From contig ML213512.1 in the NCBI GenBank assembly GCA_004369045.1, forward strand, positions 1,049,510 to 1,113,509: a stretch of DNA of 64,000 bases. Reading direction: 5' to 3'. Positions 22,014 to 32,517 of the stretch are shown in pieces. The notes below the pieces were generated by a model. The model was given only the letters and a program-made list of their open reading frames with translations, did no database searches and was not told the origin of the DNA. A program made the translations under genes and the position numbers. Source of the DNA: Heliocybe sulcata (taxonomy: Eukaryota > Basidiomycota > Agaricomycetes > Gloeophyllales > Gloeophyllaceae). Every line of letters starts with the position of its first letter. Position 1 is the stretch's first letter.

Positions 22014-22580
22014 GGTTGCGTCACTAGGTGCGTTTGGTATGCAGGGGCGTCTGCGGAAGAGGAACAAGGTGCGCAGCGATCTATATATATACAGGAGAGT
22101 CCTGAGAGATCAGCTCGTCATACTTCCCTTGTGGGCATTGTTACCGCCAGGCGATTGTGACGTGCTGAGTTCCCTCGGGTGTACCTGCTCTATACTTAGA
22201 TACTTGACGAAGCGAATGGCTCACCACGCGATTGTGTCTAAGCAGATCAATTGGACGCTTCGTCGGATTCGACTGCAACCTCTGTATATCTTTACCCTCC
22301 ATTGGACCTACGGGAAATGGGCTTCTAGCGCGACTTGCACCACAAGGGATCGTTCTCACCGTCTCATGCACTGCCCTATGATAGCCTTACCAGGCATCGC
22401 TGCTTGGATTTATCCGCAGAATTTGATCGCAGACGTGGCTGGAGGCATCTTCGCTCTGGTATCACCGAGTCTCGCGGTTGATAAATCGAAAGCTATGGTT
22501 CCAGGTTCAGAACTTCGTCTTATCGGTGTCAACGAAGGCTCTCTGTACTCGTACATTCCAATTCATACATCACTTCCCTA
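22014..22580. other. Intergenic between array genes C and D
   Basis: Upstream region of gene C and 3' flank of gene D. A long + strand open frame crosses this stretch (21841-22722), but it is the antisense shadow of the repeat genes at both ends and has no family features in the middle. Confidence 0.35.
22083..22091 (-). promoter_or_regulatory. TATA box of repeat protein C
   Basis: An alternating TA run 70-78 bases upstream of the ATG at 22013. The equivalent position in copy D (about 22956-22963) has TATTTATAC, so the promoter spacing is conserved in both copies. Confidence 0.45.
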
Positions 22581-22891
22581 TTACCCCTGGTTCTTGCCCT
22601 GGTCGTATGAATTATCAGCACCCTGGTCGAACTGCTGCGCATCGCCCTCTGCATTTCCGACGTCTCGTGCGGCGTTGTCGACGCCTCTTTCAGCGTCCTG
22701 CGGGGCATTGCTGACGTCTTGATCGGCTTTGTTGACATCGTTGCTGATGTCGCCGACACCCTGGCCGGCAGCTTGCGCAGCGTCGTCAGCGAGATTGGAC
22801 ATGTTGTTCTGTGGACGGAATGTAAGCCTACATTCCGCCTTGATGCTGCAGGTTCTACTGGAGACGTACCGAGGTTAGAGATGAAACTGAT
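22581..22891 (-). pseudogene. IPQD-repeat protein D, start codon lost
   Basis: This copy matches C in layout: a 22-base first exon (22870-22891), an intron and a second exon ending at the TAA at 22581-22583. The position of the ATG in C reads ATC here, so the first exon has no start, and the intron acceptor at 22809 would join the exons out of frame. The second exon is open from its own ATG at 22802 (MSNLADDAAQAAGQGVGDIS) through 73 residues to FDQGADNSYDQGKNQG. The IPQD motifs have drifted to NAPQDAERG. It could still make an N-terminally shortened protein from 22802, or be an early pseudogene. I favour the pseudogene. Confidence 0.6.
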
Positions 22892-23305
22892 GGTGGCGTC
22901 GCTAGTGTACTTGGGTATGAGGGGTTGTTTGCTGATGACCAGGATGCAGGCTCTCTATTTATACAGGTGATTCCTCTGCGACCATCTCGTCATAGTTTCC
23001 TTGCAGGCATGGCCAGGAAACTATGACGTGTTGAATTTCCAGGTATCCGTGTTCTATACTTAGATACTCTGATGGGGCGAACGGTATGCGTCTGCGCATG
23101 GTGCTGATACGTATGCCTTGAATTGATACCCGGTGGAAATGCAGGTCTTCCTGACGGTAGAAGCTGTCAGTAAATGTACCCAGAATATCGACATCTGTTG
23201 GGTCGCTCGTTAGCTCCGCAACATATCTATTGAGAGGGCGCGTAGTGCGTTTGTCGCGTTGTCCTGGTGACGGATGACGAGGTTCTCTTTCCAGTGTCAC
23301 ACGTA
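22892..23305. other. Promoter side of copy D and left flank of the TIR element
   Basis: Contains the TATA-like TATTTATAC near 22956 and otherwise nothing recognised. The left TA target-site copy of the inverted-repeat element is at 23304-23305. Confidence 0.35.
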
Positions 23306-23330
23306 CTATCATTTGTATAGTTTTGCAAAA
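23306..23330 (+). repeat. Left terminal inverted repeat
   Basis: Twenty-five bases that match the right terminal repeat perfectly in inverted orientation. Confidence 0.85.
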
Positions 23331-24121
23331 TCTGCAAAACTACCACAGGGTGCTGCAGCGCCTTCCATACTCAAGAAAAAAAATTGAGGCTTTGTCAGGG
23401 TATAGAAATACACTGTTGGACACCCTCTGTGAAGTCCGATTGCAAAAATCTTGTCGTGGTAAGAAATACGAGCAGAAAGACATGAGCGAAGGCACGGCTT
23501 AAGCAGCATATCTGTCAGATCTCGTCTCTGGGATTACTTCGATCCATTCCATTTAGCTTGGCCAATACTTATACTCTCTGAGATGCTCCGTCCGCGTCAT
23601 GGCCGATAAGCATTTTGACGATGTCATGAGTTTCTGTGAAGGCATTTGCATGTTTATGCGCGCCGAGCGTGACATCGCGTTGAGGTCAAATTCAAGCTCC
23701 GCTTGTTGACGCGCCGACGCCTTTGCGGTGTTGTTCAGCAGCCTCAGTGGTTCTGCCTTCGACGAGAGCTGGGCTGCATTCACTTCTTGTTCTTCTGTTG
23801 TAGTATAGACACCTATGTATGCATTGTTTGGAACGTTCAATTACGCGAGCGTGGAGGCCTGAGGTGCGAGTGTGCCGAATCAGGCAACCTGCCATGTACG
23901 GCTATTGCCGCGTCGGAGATTGAGTGTGCCGTGTGACACATGTGTGACATAGTTTTGCAAAACCCCATGCATGTTCCGGCAACGCTCCTGCAGCACGTAC
24001 AATAGAGATTAAAATATGAAAAAAACATGGGCATGTACAGAAGAGTTCAATACATGATGCCTAGAAAGAAAACGGGCAAAAGGTCTAGTGTAGTGGACGG
24101 GAAATGTCGATTCTCTACATT

Positions 24122-24146
24122 TTTTGCAAAACTATACAAATGATAG
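24122..24146 (-). repeat. Right terminal inverted repeat
   Basis: Reverse complement of the left repeat over 25 bases, followed directly by the TA at 24147-24148. Confidence 0.85.
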
Positions 24147-24148
24147 TA

Positions 24149-25016
24149 CAGCGTCGTAGCCTGGGTCCGCTGGTGGTGCTCTAGCAGACCACGACTCGCA
24201 TGAAGCCCATAAGTGTTACGGAAATTGCTCCACGGAGTGGGTCGACCAAGGATTTCTCAGATCTCAGACCCCGTTGGTTCCAGAATTCAACGAGAATAAT
24301 GACGCTCTAGTAGACCACGGGACGCACGAAGTCAGCAAGTGGATTACAAATGTCGCTCCACAATGCTATTGAGCATACTTTGGTCGACCGAGGACTTCCG
24401 AGAGCATGTCTGAAATCGCGAGAAGTGAACGATGTCGAGGGTTTCCCGGGTTGTGGATCAGTCGCAGTTCCCCATGAGAGCCATGATGAGCCATCGGGCA
24501 CTTTGTAGAGTATGGCGGAGCCAATCACCGACAGACTGAATGAGCTATCCAGCACACGGGAGACGTTCCTTAGGATTCACGCAATGGCCTCGATCATGCG
24601 ACCAGTTAGGTAGGGAGTGAAGTTAGTGACACTGAATTTGGCAGCAGTACATAGAGACCTTGTAGTCAGGTACACCACAGGCCTGCTAGACGTAGGAATG
24701 GCTGGGAGGCACATTAGTCTATGGGTAGCTTTGCTGTTGGGTCCCAGAGATGATGCGCCAACCAGAGGGTCACCTCTTCCAGGTCAGGTGTGAATGTGTC
24801 GCCATAATAACGGTGTCTGAGATCTGAAGCACAGAGCATCCACAATTGTGGACATATTTGAAGCGATACACGAGGAAGTTGCCGGAGCCACAGTGCAAGT
24901 CACGGCGTGACGATAACCACGTGCTACTCTCACACGGGGCGGGAAATCCAAGACAGTCCTCTCGATCAGCCTTACTCCTCTACTTGCCTGCAACGTTGCT
25001 AGTAATCCGGTTTGCT
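24149..25016. other. Intergenic with an imperfect tandem duplication
   Basis: Two related blocks of about 100 bases, starting near 24178 and 24303, share CTCTAG(C/T)AGACCACG, then GTCGACC and a GATTTCTCAGA/GACTTCCGAGA stretch. They may be remains of a duplicated gene segment on the minus strand. No intact gene is seen; the rest is the promoter side of the G-patch gene. Confidence 0.4.
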
Positions 25017-26356
25017 ATGGGTCTCTCTGGAAGAAAAGAAAAGCAGAGGATTCCTCACGACCCAAGGAACCTCTCATGGGCGGACAGTAAGTTTTCGCAG
25101 CGCTTCAGACGAATACGATCTCAGTAGCTGTTCAGACGCAGCCAAGTTCGGTCAATCGTATCTTCAAAAATTTGGCTGGGACACTTCCAAAGGTCTTGGT
25201 GCAAACTCGGATGGCCGGACGTCGCATATCAAGGTCACCCAGAAACTGGACATGATGGGCATTGGTGCCCAGCACCAGAAGGATCCGAACGGTATTGCAT
25301 GGAAGCAGCAGAACGAATTTGAGCGGCTGCTGCGGAGACTCAATGCTGGGAATGGCCAGGAGGAGAATTCTGATGCTGAGGAAGGTACGGATACGAAGGT
25401 GAAAGGGTTTATGAAAGCGGGTAAGTCGAAGGAGGACGAGAAAGCGGGAGAGAAGCGGAAGGAGCGGGAGGAGGAGGGAGAGGAGGGGAGACGGAAGAAG
25501 AAGAAGAAAAGACGGGCTGTTGAGGAGGATGCTGAGAAAGTGGAGATGGCTGTAGATTCTGAGGCTGGCGCCAGCGACGATGAGAGGAGTGAAAAGAAGG
25601 AAAAGAAGAAGCGGGATAAACGCGAGAAGTCTAGTAAGAAACGCAAGGAGAAGAAGATGGAATTGGCAGAGTCTGACGAAGAGACGGTCGAGGTCGAGAC
25701 GAAGGTCGAGGCAAAATCTCTCTCAGAGTCAACTTCTGCCCTTGCCGCAATTACTGTAACTGAGAAAAGGATTGTCTCCGTTCGACCCATGGCGTGCGTC
25801 TCCATCTCACTACCGCGTTATACTCGTCTAAACATACGTTGGCAGGCATCGAGCGCGTCTCATCCGCTCCAAGCGCATGGCCTACCAAGACTCCGCCGCC
25901 GTCTCCGAAATTCTCGGTCTCTCTCGCTCAGCCAGCCAGACTCCTGCCATGTCTACGCCGGCCGAAAATATCCTCACTTCCCCTGGCGTCGATACCCTCC
26001 ACCCACTCACGACCTCATCGAAAAGCGTCATGGACTATTTCAAGGAGAAGTTGCTTGCGAAATCGTCCTCCGGGACGGCGACGCCGACTGAGTCTGGCTC
26101 TGAGACGCCCGCTGCTCCTGGTCTCGGGATGTCGAGGTGGCGAGGTGGTGATGAAGGTGAGGAGGCGCCGCGGATGGGATTGGGTGCTAGGTCGATTATG
26201 TCTACGTTCATGACGCCGTCCTCCGCTGAGAGGGAGTCAGCACCACTGGAAGACTCGCTGGATAAGCCTGTGGGGGATGACGAGGAGAAGTCGGCGAAGC
26301 GAAAGAAGGAGAAGAAAGAGAAAAAGGCGAGGAAGGAGAAGAAGAAGGAATCATAG
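25017..26356 (+). CDS. PINX1/Pxr1-like G-patch protein
   Basis: Three exons (25017-25086, 25142-25793, 25846-26356) join in frame into 410 residues. The start MGLSGRKEKQRIPHDPRNL matches the conserved opening of yeast Pxr1 and human PINX1. The G-patch at about 24-65 reads KFGQSYLQKFGWDTSKGLGA then SHIKVTQKLDMMGIGA. These proteins activate the helicase Prp43/DHX15 in ribosomal RNA processing in the nucleolus and can inhibit telomerase. The rest is dominated by Lys/Glu-rich blocks (KKEKKKRDKREKSSKKRKEKK), typical nucleolar tails, and a short conserved helix HRARLIRSKRMAYQDSAAVS. It ends in a Lys-rich tail KKEKKARKEKKKES. The identification is firm from the N-terminus; the telomerase role is knowledge of the family only. 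Confidence 0.9.
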
Positions 26357-27328
26357 TTAGTCATTATCATGCGCTCTTTTCCTGCTGTGCTTGCTGCTTC
26401 TTGTTTTCCTTCGAATGACAGCGTTCAGTCGCGACTCTCGTGCCAGCATGGCGTTGCGTTGAGTATGCTTTGCACTGTGATTCCAGCGTTGGAGCAGTGG
26501 CCAGTCATCATCCTTTGTAAAAAGGATTGTTTGTAGAATGGTAAGCGACGTTGTCCTCAGTAGTGTGCGCCATTGGACCTGGAGGGCAAGCTTGGTGGTA
26601 CAGTTCATGTCTCATCCGCGGCTCTGCCCAGGTAAGGTGTCGCTCTGGATTGAACCGGCGTGGTCAGGCCTTGCTATGCACTGCCTCGGTGCCTACAGCA
26701 TATATTCACAAGATAATGCATGCATGCATGACAGTATACACGATCGACACTTAGGACATCTTGGTATCGCTCTATGGTTCCACCTCGCATTGCAATGTGC
26801 CCTGTGTCAAGGACAGGTGAGTACACAGCTCGTTGGACCTTTCCTGGTGTACGGATCGTTCCGCGTGCAGCAGTCACTTATGACGAACAACTTTCGTCAA
26901 CTCTGTGCTCGTTTCAACGCAACAATGTTTATTGGATCTACTGATAGCATCTCCGTAGCGGTGTTTCTGAACGTGCTACAAAAGACCGTTGTTGCAGCTC
27001 TGCAGCGAAGACGTACGATATCGCTACCAACTTGAAAGGGCGATCACAAGTAAGTATGCGGACCCTATACGACTTCAAAGGACTCCGTTGACATCCAATG
27101 TCTTTGTCCGGAATTGCCTGTTCAATCATCTTAGACTGCCCATCAAGCAACGCCGAGGCCGCCGCTGTGGGCGCAAAAGTAGTACAAGAAGTACTCTATT
27201 GTGCGTCCCCGAAAGGTACCCCCGTGACGTATCCCGGCACCGCCGAGGTGCTTTGAGTTGTGCCTTAATAGCAGCATGGACCCCACGAAATGCTGCAGTC
27301 CCTTGCATCTCTCCCCTTGCCAAACGCA
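26357..27328. other. Intergenic, no gene supported
   Basis: A 165-codon + strand frame at 26538-27035 and a 126-codon frame at 26989-27369 have irregular composition, no motif and no splice logic. I treat both as chance. The upstream region of the GNAT gene is in the last part. Confidence 0.35.
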
Positions 27329-28304
27329 ATGGCAACTATAAGCATACGCCAGCTAGTCAAACCCACTAGTCAGTTTCCCCTCTTTTTGCGACTTACTTGG
27401 CTATCCTGACCGTGGTCCTGCATTTAGGTGAAGAATTGGACGCAGCAGGAGCGGTCGTTGCCAGCGCTATGGAGGATGGTGCGGACACTGATCCTCGTTC
27501 ACCAGCATACCTAGCACTTCTCACCCTTACATTGCGACAGATGCCTTCACCGCCGGTTGCGTGGGTGGCGACAAGAAGTTTGTTTTCCCATTTCATCGAG
27601 CGACATGTGCAGCAGCAGCGATCGGTGGACAGCTCTGGGTCGCGAGCTGCGGTGAAACCGATATCGCAGGCGTGGCCGCTTGGTTCGGCCCTGGTCAAGC
27701 TTTGCTGTACAGGTATATCACTTCCCCAGCTCTGGCCCGAGATCCGCTTGCTAACAGGCACGTTTTCCAAGCCCAGAGCAAGGTGAAGCTGGCTACAACG
27801 ATTTATTTCAGGCATTTTCTCCAGGATTGACGAAATGGTGGATGGAATATGTACGCCCCGAATCTCTCGGTCGTGCTTAATTTGCAGCATGGAGTAATGG
27901 CTCGCACAGTTTCTTCCTAAATACGAAGAGCAGACCACCAAAGCTCTCGGCGAAAGGGTGAAGCTCGGAGCTTGGCATCTCCAGTTGTTCGCTGTCTTGC
28001 CGGAGCTTCAGGGCAAAGGCCTCGGATCTGCGCTCGTAAGGCCCGTGCTGGAAAAGGTATGGCAACTTGACCTTTGTCCATCTCTGTCTAATACATGGCA
28101 TAGGCTGCCGCAGAACGTAAACCGATATGCTTGGAAACGGAGGCTGCAAAAAACGTCCGTGGGTTTTGCTGAGTTCTATCGCGATGCTTACATCCCATCT
28201 AGCTTCCAATATACGAGCACTGGGGATTGGTTGTCAAGTCAGAGGAACGCTATGAGAGCTCTACCGGTGGATTCCCGATGTGGGTCATGTACAAGCAGGT
28301 TTGA
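27329..28304 (+). CDS. GNAT-family N-acetyltransferase
   Basis: Seven exons (27329-27368, 27428-27478, 27541-27712, 27772-27850, 27910-28056, 28104-28154, 28203-28304) join in frame into 213 residues starting MATISIRQLVKPTSEELDAA. The acetyl-CoA pyrophosphate loop is QGKGLG at 148-153, inside LQLFAVLPELQGKGLGSALV. The C-terminal beta bulge region reads ICLETEAAKNLPIYEHWGLV. The group transfers acetyl from acetyl-CoA to an amine; the substrate is unknown. The last intron starts with a GTCCGT donor, which is weak but required for the frame. A damaged relative lies tail to tail about 280 bases downstream. Confidence 0.88.
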
Positions 28305-28587
28305 TTCAACTACATCTCAACCGTGAGTGAAAGTCGTCGTGCCTAGTGTTCCATACTCAGCACTGCATTGCGCTGGTCCCATCCAATTGCCCAGATCTGA
28401 GATACTGTACTGCCAAGTTCCCAGTTTCTTATGCGGCGGCCTTCTTGCTGCAGCACAAGTGCGTCAGCACGTAGTGATTAGATGTTGAGGCCCAGGGCTT
28501 GACTGGGACGATGTCCAGAATTTCTCTTACCTTTGGGTCGCTACCTGGAGATACCAATAACTGACCCTGGACTATGAATAATCGACT

Positions 28588-28800
28588 TTACACCTTGGTA
28601 TGTTTAACGAGGCATATGAAGATCATATCGCCACCCTTGGGGCTCTTACCCGCGGGGCCGGTTCCTGCTTTGGTGAATCCCATGGACTCGTATATCTGAA
28701 CCTGCGGTCGGAGAGTGAACGATTAGTGGCAACCATATCATCCTGGGTGGCACTCACTGTTGACGCGCCCATTGTCTCCAAACACAGGGAGTCACCCTTC
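28588..28800 (-). pseudogene. C-terminal GNAT fragment
   Basis: Two exon-like pieces (28758-28800 and 28588-28701) read KGDSLCLETMGAST and then VQIYESMGFTKAGTG and MIFICLVKHTKV before a TAA. They align by eye with the C-terminal part of the intact neighbouring gene (KPICLETEAAKN followed by IYEHWGL). The normal splice pair GTGAGT/GCAG is preserved between them. Upstream on the minus strand I find no acetyl-CoA loop or N-terminal half, so this is a 5'-truncated copy or a remnant of an inverted duplication. It may also be part of a divergent gene whose first exons I failed to see. Confidence 0.5.
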
Positions 28801-29107
28801 AATCTCGCATCCTCACACCGTCCTGGGTGCGACTGTGGTCAGAAGCGCGATGTCAGGATGTCATCAGTTGAACTCAGTGCCAGAAGAGCAGTAAAGCTCT
28901 GATCAGATCATGGTCCCGGAATTAATTGAACCAACACCGACGTGCGCTGAAGCTTTATGAAAGACCTGGGCTGGAGACTCCCGATTCCTTGACCTGGGGC
29001 CTTGGGCAATTTAACTCGTCGACTTCTGCAACAAATTTGCCTGCACAGCGGTAATGGAGCTAGAACCTATCAGTGACCACGCATGAATGCCATGTAGTCG
29101 TTTTGTT

Positions 29108-29145
29108 CCAGTTGCGGTACCCAGACCCAGTTGCGGTACCCAGAC
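29108..29145 (+). repeat. Perfect 19-base tandem duplication
   Basis: The unit CCAGTTGCGGTACCCAGAC occurs twice in a row without mismatch. Confidence 0.9.
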
Positions 29146-29808
29146 GGGCGAGTTGCGGGCGCGCCTGGAAGCGATCCAGGCAGTAGTAATTCATGTGACC
29201 GCGCCAGGACTTTCGCAAGCATGGTGCCAGTACAATAGAATAGTCTGTGTTCGACGTTCAACCAATAGGATAGTCTTTGTTCAACGTTCAACGTTCAGTA
29301 CTCAGCGTGATGGTAGAGGCTCTATGATCGCGCCTAGACGGCAACTTGCGGCACGTGGCTTCCCGAACTACGTTGCCCTACGTTGTCTTACCACTTGCTT
29401 TTAAATCAGCATGCGGAGAATATTATCTGATGCTGGCTTGAATTTTACTCGAGAAATTCGACCGCACTTTTGCGCCGTGCCGTCGAAGGACACAGCTGGA
29501 AGCATTAACGGATCCCTAGGCCATCCTTTTCTTGCGCCACTAGGGAAAAAGCTGAAAAAAGACTGGCCCTTTGCCCTCCGTGAGCTGCCCCCAATTGTAC
29601 TTCGAGGTTCACCCCGGAGTTGGCTTACAGTGTCTCCTCGCGTAGCTATACCACATAGCTCATCATAGTCTCCAACTCACGACTGGGTACCGCTGGACCG
29701 GCTTGTGTCTCTTAACTGCAACTCGTCGGTCCCACGGTCAAAACATGCCATCTGTCGGGGACTGTCAATCGGGTTATATTGTAGTCGCCGATACAGAGTG
29801 GCATCCTG

Positions 29809-29854
29809 TGGCATCCGGGTCGCAAAATCAGTGGCGTCCGGGTTGCAAAATCAG
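29809..29854 (+). repeat. 23-base tandem duplication
   Basis: Two adjacent 23-base units, each beginning TGGC(A/G)TCCGGGT and ending GCAAAATCAG, differ at two positions. Confidence 0.85.
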
Positions 29855-30802
29855 CATCAATCATTAATGCTCTGACCTGTCAGGCCACCAGCCGATCCTG
29901 CCGGAGCTGTGTATAGACGTTTGCTCCATTGACTGCCGCTGGTTTTGCGTAGAATCTCCGTTCGGGACCGTGCTCAGGCCGAGGACGCTTGTCAGGGAAA
30001 GCCTCCGTGCCTCGCTCGGAGACCTACCCAGCTTCCATCAGAAGTACAACCCAATCAACCAGTAGAATCTGCTGATGGGTGAGTCTGAGATGTTTTAAGG
30101 TTTAACCTGACGGGCACTGTTCGCATTGTGAGACCAGAGAGTAACCTGCGTGCCAAGACCATATGGCTGGGAACAATTATGTACGGCAATGCCATCAACA
30201 AAACAGCTGTGCCGTGAGTACTTGTCGTCTTCCCAGGAGGCTTGACACCGAGGCAAGCTCGGCTGAGGCTTGAGGCCCTCGGGCACTGGCGCTCAGCGTG
30301 GGTGGAAAGACGTTCGGTATATGTTGATTGCCCCTGGGCCTCCAGGGCCGCCATCGCATCCTGTATACACTTCTTGTTCCTCCTTGCGACATGTTGTATT
30401 CCGGGGATCTTGCCAGGCACCAGCGGGCTTTAACCAGAATTCAGCATCGCGATATTAGTGATACTATGGAGCCCTTTCTGCTTCAAGGTATACTGCCGTG
30501 CACCGGCCCCGTAGTTGTACGTTTACGAGTAAGGTCCATCTTGAGCGAGTCTCGTACCTCTTCATAAGCACTGTTATCATCTATTTACTTTCACAACGTC
30601 AGCTCTGTCCGTGTCGATTATCAATTCTTGAGGTGTTGCGGGTCATAGTCCGACGACGGACCATGTTGGGCTCCGGAGGGGATGAGCCGGTTGGTGGATA
30701 TTCGCCGGCACCGCCACTCAACGAGTTTGATCCGCAGGCTGTCTCCCAGACCATCACGTCAAGGCGCGGACCTGTCTGCGGACAACGGCAGCCATGCCCC
30801 AA

Positions 30803-30808
30803 TATAAA
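30803..30808 (+). promoter_or_regulatory. TATA box of the O-fucosyltransferase-like gene
   Basis: TATAAA lies 57 bases before the ATG at 30865. Confidence 0.45.
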
Positions 30809-30864
30809 TGGAGTCAAGGCAAGTATAGCTCTCCCTTGCCTGTATGCCTCAGCGCTCGTAGCTC

Positions 30865-32517
30865 ATGGCAAATCTCTATCGCCTTATTCCAGGCTCTCAA
30901 GGCAGGCCTTACTCCTCATTCATGCAGCATCAGCGCCGAATTTTCATTTTCGTGGGCGCTCTGTTCGTCCTGGCGCTGTTCTTCAAGTTCTCAGGGCATC
31001 GCAAGAGCCTGCAGTTTAGATACTCTGGAGGGAGTCTTACCGGCGAACCACCAAGCTATGATGCGCTGCACGAGTGGGAGAAGAACTTGCCGCAGCATAA
31101 CATGTCGCTTCCCCGACCGGAGGGGAAGAACGGTCGATACGTGAAATTTTCTAATCAGATAAAGGCCTTGGGGTGGAATAACGTCCTTAACGAAATGTGA
31201 GTCTTCTGATCATTTGCTGTCTAAGAGTATTGCTGGGAGGAAAGACCCGATTTCATTCGAGCATGTGGGTCCCAGGCTAGCCGCGTTCATACTCGGTTTC
31301 GCGTATCATTGTCTCTGTAGCGGCGTAACTAACGACAGACTATTCTAGTCTTTTATGCACGCATCTTGCTTACGAGTCCAAACGAGCCTACGTCTTTCAA
31401 GACTATTACTGGAAGCCAGAGTATTATCCCTGGCGGATCACCATCCAACCCTGGGAGAATGGCCCGCGTTGGCCTCAGACCCCTATCAATGCTCTAATCT
31501 CTGGCCCTACTGCGGGTGGACCTTGGGACGACGGCGACTCCGCACCGCGATCAGTCAACGAAGCGTACTTTGACCAAGTTTGTCCCCCTGAGGACCGTGA
31601 TATTATCGACACCGACACGATCAAACCTGACCTCCAAGACGCCGAAGGCGACGTGATTCTGAGACGGTGGACCGAAGTGATACGGGACTCGCCGAAGCGA
31701 TGTGTGGAGGTTGTGCCCGGGCGGAACGACAATTTCCCGCAGACTTTCGATTTGTGGTTGATCGGGTACAAGCGCCTTCTCTCGCTTTGGCCCGTCTTCA
31801 AGGATTCGCCTACGTCAAGATTGTTTGGGACTGCACCGCTTGTCGCGTCCGCGGTGGACAGGAACGAGTACCTATTCATGCCTAGGGGGTCCCGACCGGC
31901 GCGGTATGGGCCACACGACCCATATGAGAGGATGATGGCGCTGCATGTGCGGAGGGGCGACTTTGAGGAGGCGTGTTACGGGCTGGCGAGGTGGAACTCG
32001 ACGTTCTATGGGTGGAACCAGTTGCCCGTGCATTTGGACAAGTTCACGCCCCCGCCAGGTGGTTCGTGGGGCGAGAACATACCCGAGAATATTGCGTTCT
32101 ATCTCGAGCACTGCTACCCTAACTTTGATGCGATCGTGCAGAAGATCCAGGACACGAAGAACTCGTACATCAACAACGGAACCAATCGGGTGCTGGACGT
32201 GATGTACCTGCTGACGAACGCGGATAATCAGTGGGTTAACAATTTTAAGGATGTGATGATGAGTCAGGGGTGGTCGACGATTGTGACGAGTAAGGATCTG
32301 GTGCTCGACGACGAGCAGATTGGGGTCAATATGGCGGTGGATATGGAGATTGCGCGGAAGGCGGCGGTGTTTATTGGGAACGGGGTGAGTATCCTGGCAT
32401 GTCTTTTCGTCTCGCTATGACTGACATATTGCAAATCAGTGGTCCTCTTTCACGAGTAACATTATCCATAGGCGTCTTGTCGACGACAAGGAGCCCTTTG
32501 CGAACAGATTCTGGTAG
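30865..32517 (+). CDS. O-fucosyltransferase-like type II membrane protein
   Basis: Three exons (30865-31196, 31349-32384, 32440-32517) join in frame into 481 residues. A single membrane anchor IFIFVGALFVLALFFKF sits at about 28-44 after a short cytosolic tail, the layout of Golgi glycosyltransferases. The lumenal part opens with GRYVKFSNQIKALGWNNVLNE and contains MMALHVRRGDFEEACYG near residue 311; the HxRxGD core is the sugar-nucleotide binding signature of the GT-A/O-FucT-like group. It ends VFIGNGWSSFTSNIIHRR, which matches the usual closing GNG-SSxTSN segment of these fungal proteins. The donor sugar and acceptor are unknown. Large numbers of such genes occur in mushrooms, so a role in glycosylating wall or secreted proteins is likely but inferred. 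Confidence 0.82.

Larger units (their letters stand above)
23306..24146. mobile_element. Non-autonomous DNA transposon with 25-base TIRs and TA duplication
   Basis: The left end reads CTATCATTTGTATAGTTTTG then CAAAA (23306-23330), and the right end (24122-24146) is its perfect reverse complement. TA dinucleotides flank both ends (23304-23305 and 24147-24148), and the outer G matches too. A TA duplication with a TIR of this size is the mark of the Tc1/mariner/pogo superfamily. The interior of about 790 bases has only short frames, for example 95 codons at 23553-23840 on the minus strand, with no DDE catalytic motif that I can see, so this is a non-autonomous or MITE-like copy. Perfect TIRs suggest a young insertion. 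The sequence GCAAAACTA is repeated just inside the left end. Confidence 0.8.
28831..30802. other. Intergenic region with short direct repeats
   Basis: Nearly 2 kb without a supported gene. It holds two small tandem repeats (29108-29145 and 29809-29854) and a run of CAACGTTCAACGTTCAG near 29280. Minus-strand frames around 30055-30420 look faintly coding but could not be tied to a family. Confidence 0.4.

Noticed and set aside
21841-22722. 293-codon plus-strand open frame
   Set aside because: Both ends are antisense to repeat genes C and D, whose regular codon pattern keeps the opposite frame open; the middle has no motif.
25164-25805. 213-codon minus-strand frame rich in Ser and Phe
   Set aside because: It is the antisense of the Lys/Glu-rich tail of the G-patch gene, where AAG and GAG codons keep the opposite strand open.
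26538-27035. 165-codon plus-strand frame
   Set aside because: Irregular composition, no splice logic and no recognisable domain; treated as a chance frame.
30055-30420. Minus-strand frame considered as a lectin-like or permease fragment
   Set aside because: A segment like GTQVTLWSHN is suggestive, but the frame is broken up and the similarity is too short to name.
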